Shown here piece after piece: positions 63,503 through 64,000 of a DNA stretch of 64,000 nt. Both the position numbers and the translations under genes were made by a program. Source of the DNA: Sporolactobacillus mangiferae (GTDB lineage: Bacteria; Bacillota; Bacilli; Bacillales; Sporolactobacillaceae); NCBI RefSeq assembly GCF_023336505.1, contig NZ_JAMAST010000001.1, positions 186,001 through 250,000 on the forward strand, read 5' to 3'. Positions within the stretch are counted from its first letter, which is position 1. Each line of letters begins with the position of its first letter. Below the pieces are notes generated by a model that saw only the letters and a list, made by a program, of their open reading frames with translations, did no database searches and was not told the DNA's origin.

Positions 63503-64000
63503 TTATCTGATCCAGCCGGCAAAGGCCACCCACATTCCCTTAAGAAGATCTGAAAAATATGGTGTGTGCGCAATCATTGATTTGGCAAGCGACGATTGAG
63601 CGATCGCCGATTGAATCCCGCTGACCGGCGTTAACGAACCGGCGTAAAGCAGGAAAAACAGAATAAGATAAATCTCAATGAAACCGATTAATGCACCGCC
63701 CAAGTGATTAACTGAACGCAGAATAGGCAGTTCGGCAAGAAAATTCAATGTTGACCCTATAATATTCAAGATTATTTTTGTCGCAAGAAACAGGATGATA
63801 AACGCAATGGCCTGGTAATAGGCGGACTGCAGATCCATTGTACCGAGAAATTGAAACACACTGCTCTCCGAAGCGGAGGTCGGGAAAGGAATCCAGAATT
63901 TCAGTGTGCCGGCCAGCGGTTTGCTGTACATCATCGCAACCACATAGGCAATAACAAATCCTGCCAGATGGATCAGCTGCAAGATCAGTCCACGCCGAAA
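63503..64000 (-). CDS. yshB: CvpA-family membrane protein YshB, cut by the window end
   Basis: The frame stays open to base 64000 (reading ...FRRGLILQLIHLAGFVIAYV), so the first few residues lie outside the window. About 165 residues are visible with four membrane segments (near the start, about 58-75, 92-115 and 122-140 of the visible part). The CvpA pattern is visible in NHLGGALIGFIEIYLILFF. CvpA proteins affect colicin V export and purF expression in E. coli; YshB has no known role. It lies 58 bases upstream of polX, as in B. subtilis. Confidence 0.88.
   Translation of the reverse strand, partial: FRRGLILQLIHLAGFVIAYVVAMMYSKPLAGTLKFWIPFPTSASESSVFQFLGTMDLQSAYYQAIAFIILFLATKIILNIIGSTLNFLAELPILRSVNHLGGALIGFIEIYLILFFLLYAGSLTPVSGIQSAIAQSSLAKSMIAHTPYFSDLLKGMWVAFAGWIR

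Overview
The window looks like chromosome from an endospore-forming, low-to-moderate GC member of the Bacillales. The evidence is a set of conserved genes in the same order as the Bacillus subtilis uvrC to hemL region, read in reverse, together with clear sporulation genes (gerE, gerM, lonB, a YjcZ-type peptide, DUF4183 proteins). Several genes usually found between these are absent from their expected places: sdhCAB, racE, etfAB/lcfA, ilv-leu, lonA and hemAXCDB. An L-lactate permease is present. This pattern fits a fermentative, lactic-acid-producing spore former such as Sporolactobacillus. The genus is an inference.

Layout. Bases 1-9,000 hold the backbone hemL-engB-lonB-clpX-tig-ysoA on the minus strand. 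Bases 9,100-30,750 are accessory. They contain an M29 aminopeptidase, an SRAP protein, a YjcZ peptide, a Lit-like membrane protein, class III fructose bisphosphatase and a SCIFF-type peptide with its radical SAM maturase. They also hold tRNA-Arg with a phage-like remnant and a type I toxin-antitoxin locus, a LexA-box Y-family polymerase, a SigD-type YjfB gene, a 3D-domain protein, a split LigD/Ku end-joining operon and queH. Bases 31,000-34,200 return to the backbone (ysnB-rdgB-rph-gerM). Bases 34,400-41,200 hold a soluble chemoreceptor, a YkcC/YkcB glycosyltransferase pair and lactate permease. Bases 41,500-48,100 are backbone again (gerE, fumC, yslB, lysC with a lysine riboswitch, uvrC). Bases 48,400-58,500 hold an AEC transporter with a LysR regulator and then a probable spore-surface glycan and exosporium-type locus. 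That locus has two nucleotide-sugar SDR enzymes, a GT4 glycosyltransferase, a protein of five 50-residue repeats, a DUF1796 protein and two DUF4183 proteins. Bases 58,900-64,000 hold trxA-mutS2-polX-yshB.

Two families of short intergenic repeats run through the window. Family A is about 93-96 bp, begins ttagaaaacttgg, ends in a TATACTATAA/TTATAGTATA hairpin, and occurs as single, double and triple tandem copies. Family B is longer and GC-rich in its core. One element at 44,440 is a hybrid of the two.

The most unusual points are these. A 49-residue SCIFF-like peptide starts at TTG, has only five cysteines, and carries glycine where the known thioether acceptor threonine lies; a terminator sits between it and its maturase. 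A complete Hol_Tox-type toxin and antisense RNA locus lies beside tRNA-Arg. A five-repeat protein of unknown fold is translationally coupled to a spore-type glycosyltransferase. An unnamed gene at 26,112 has its strong Shine-Dalgarno sequence placed for an AUU start.
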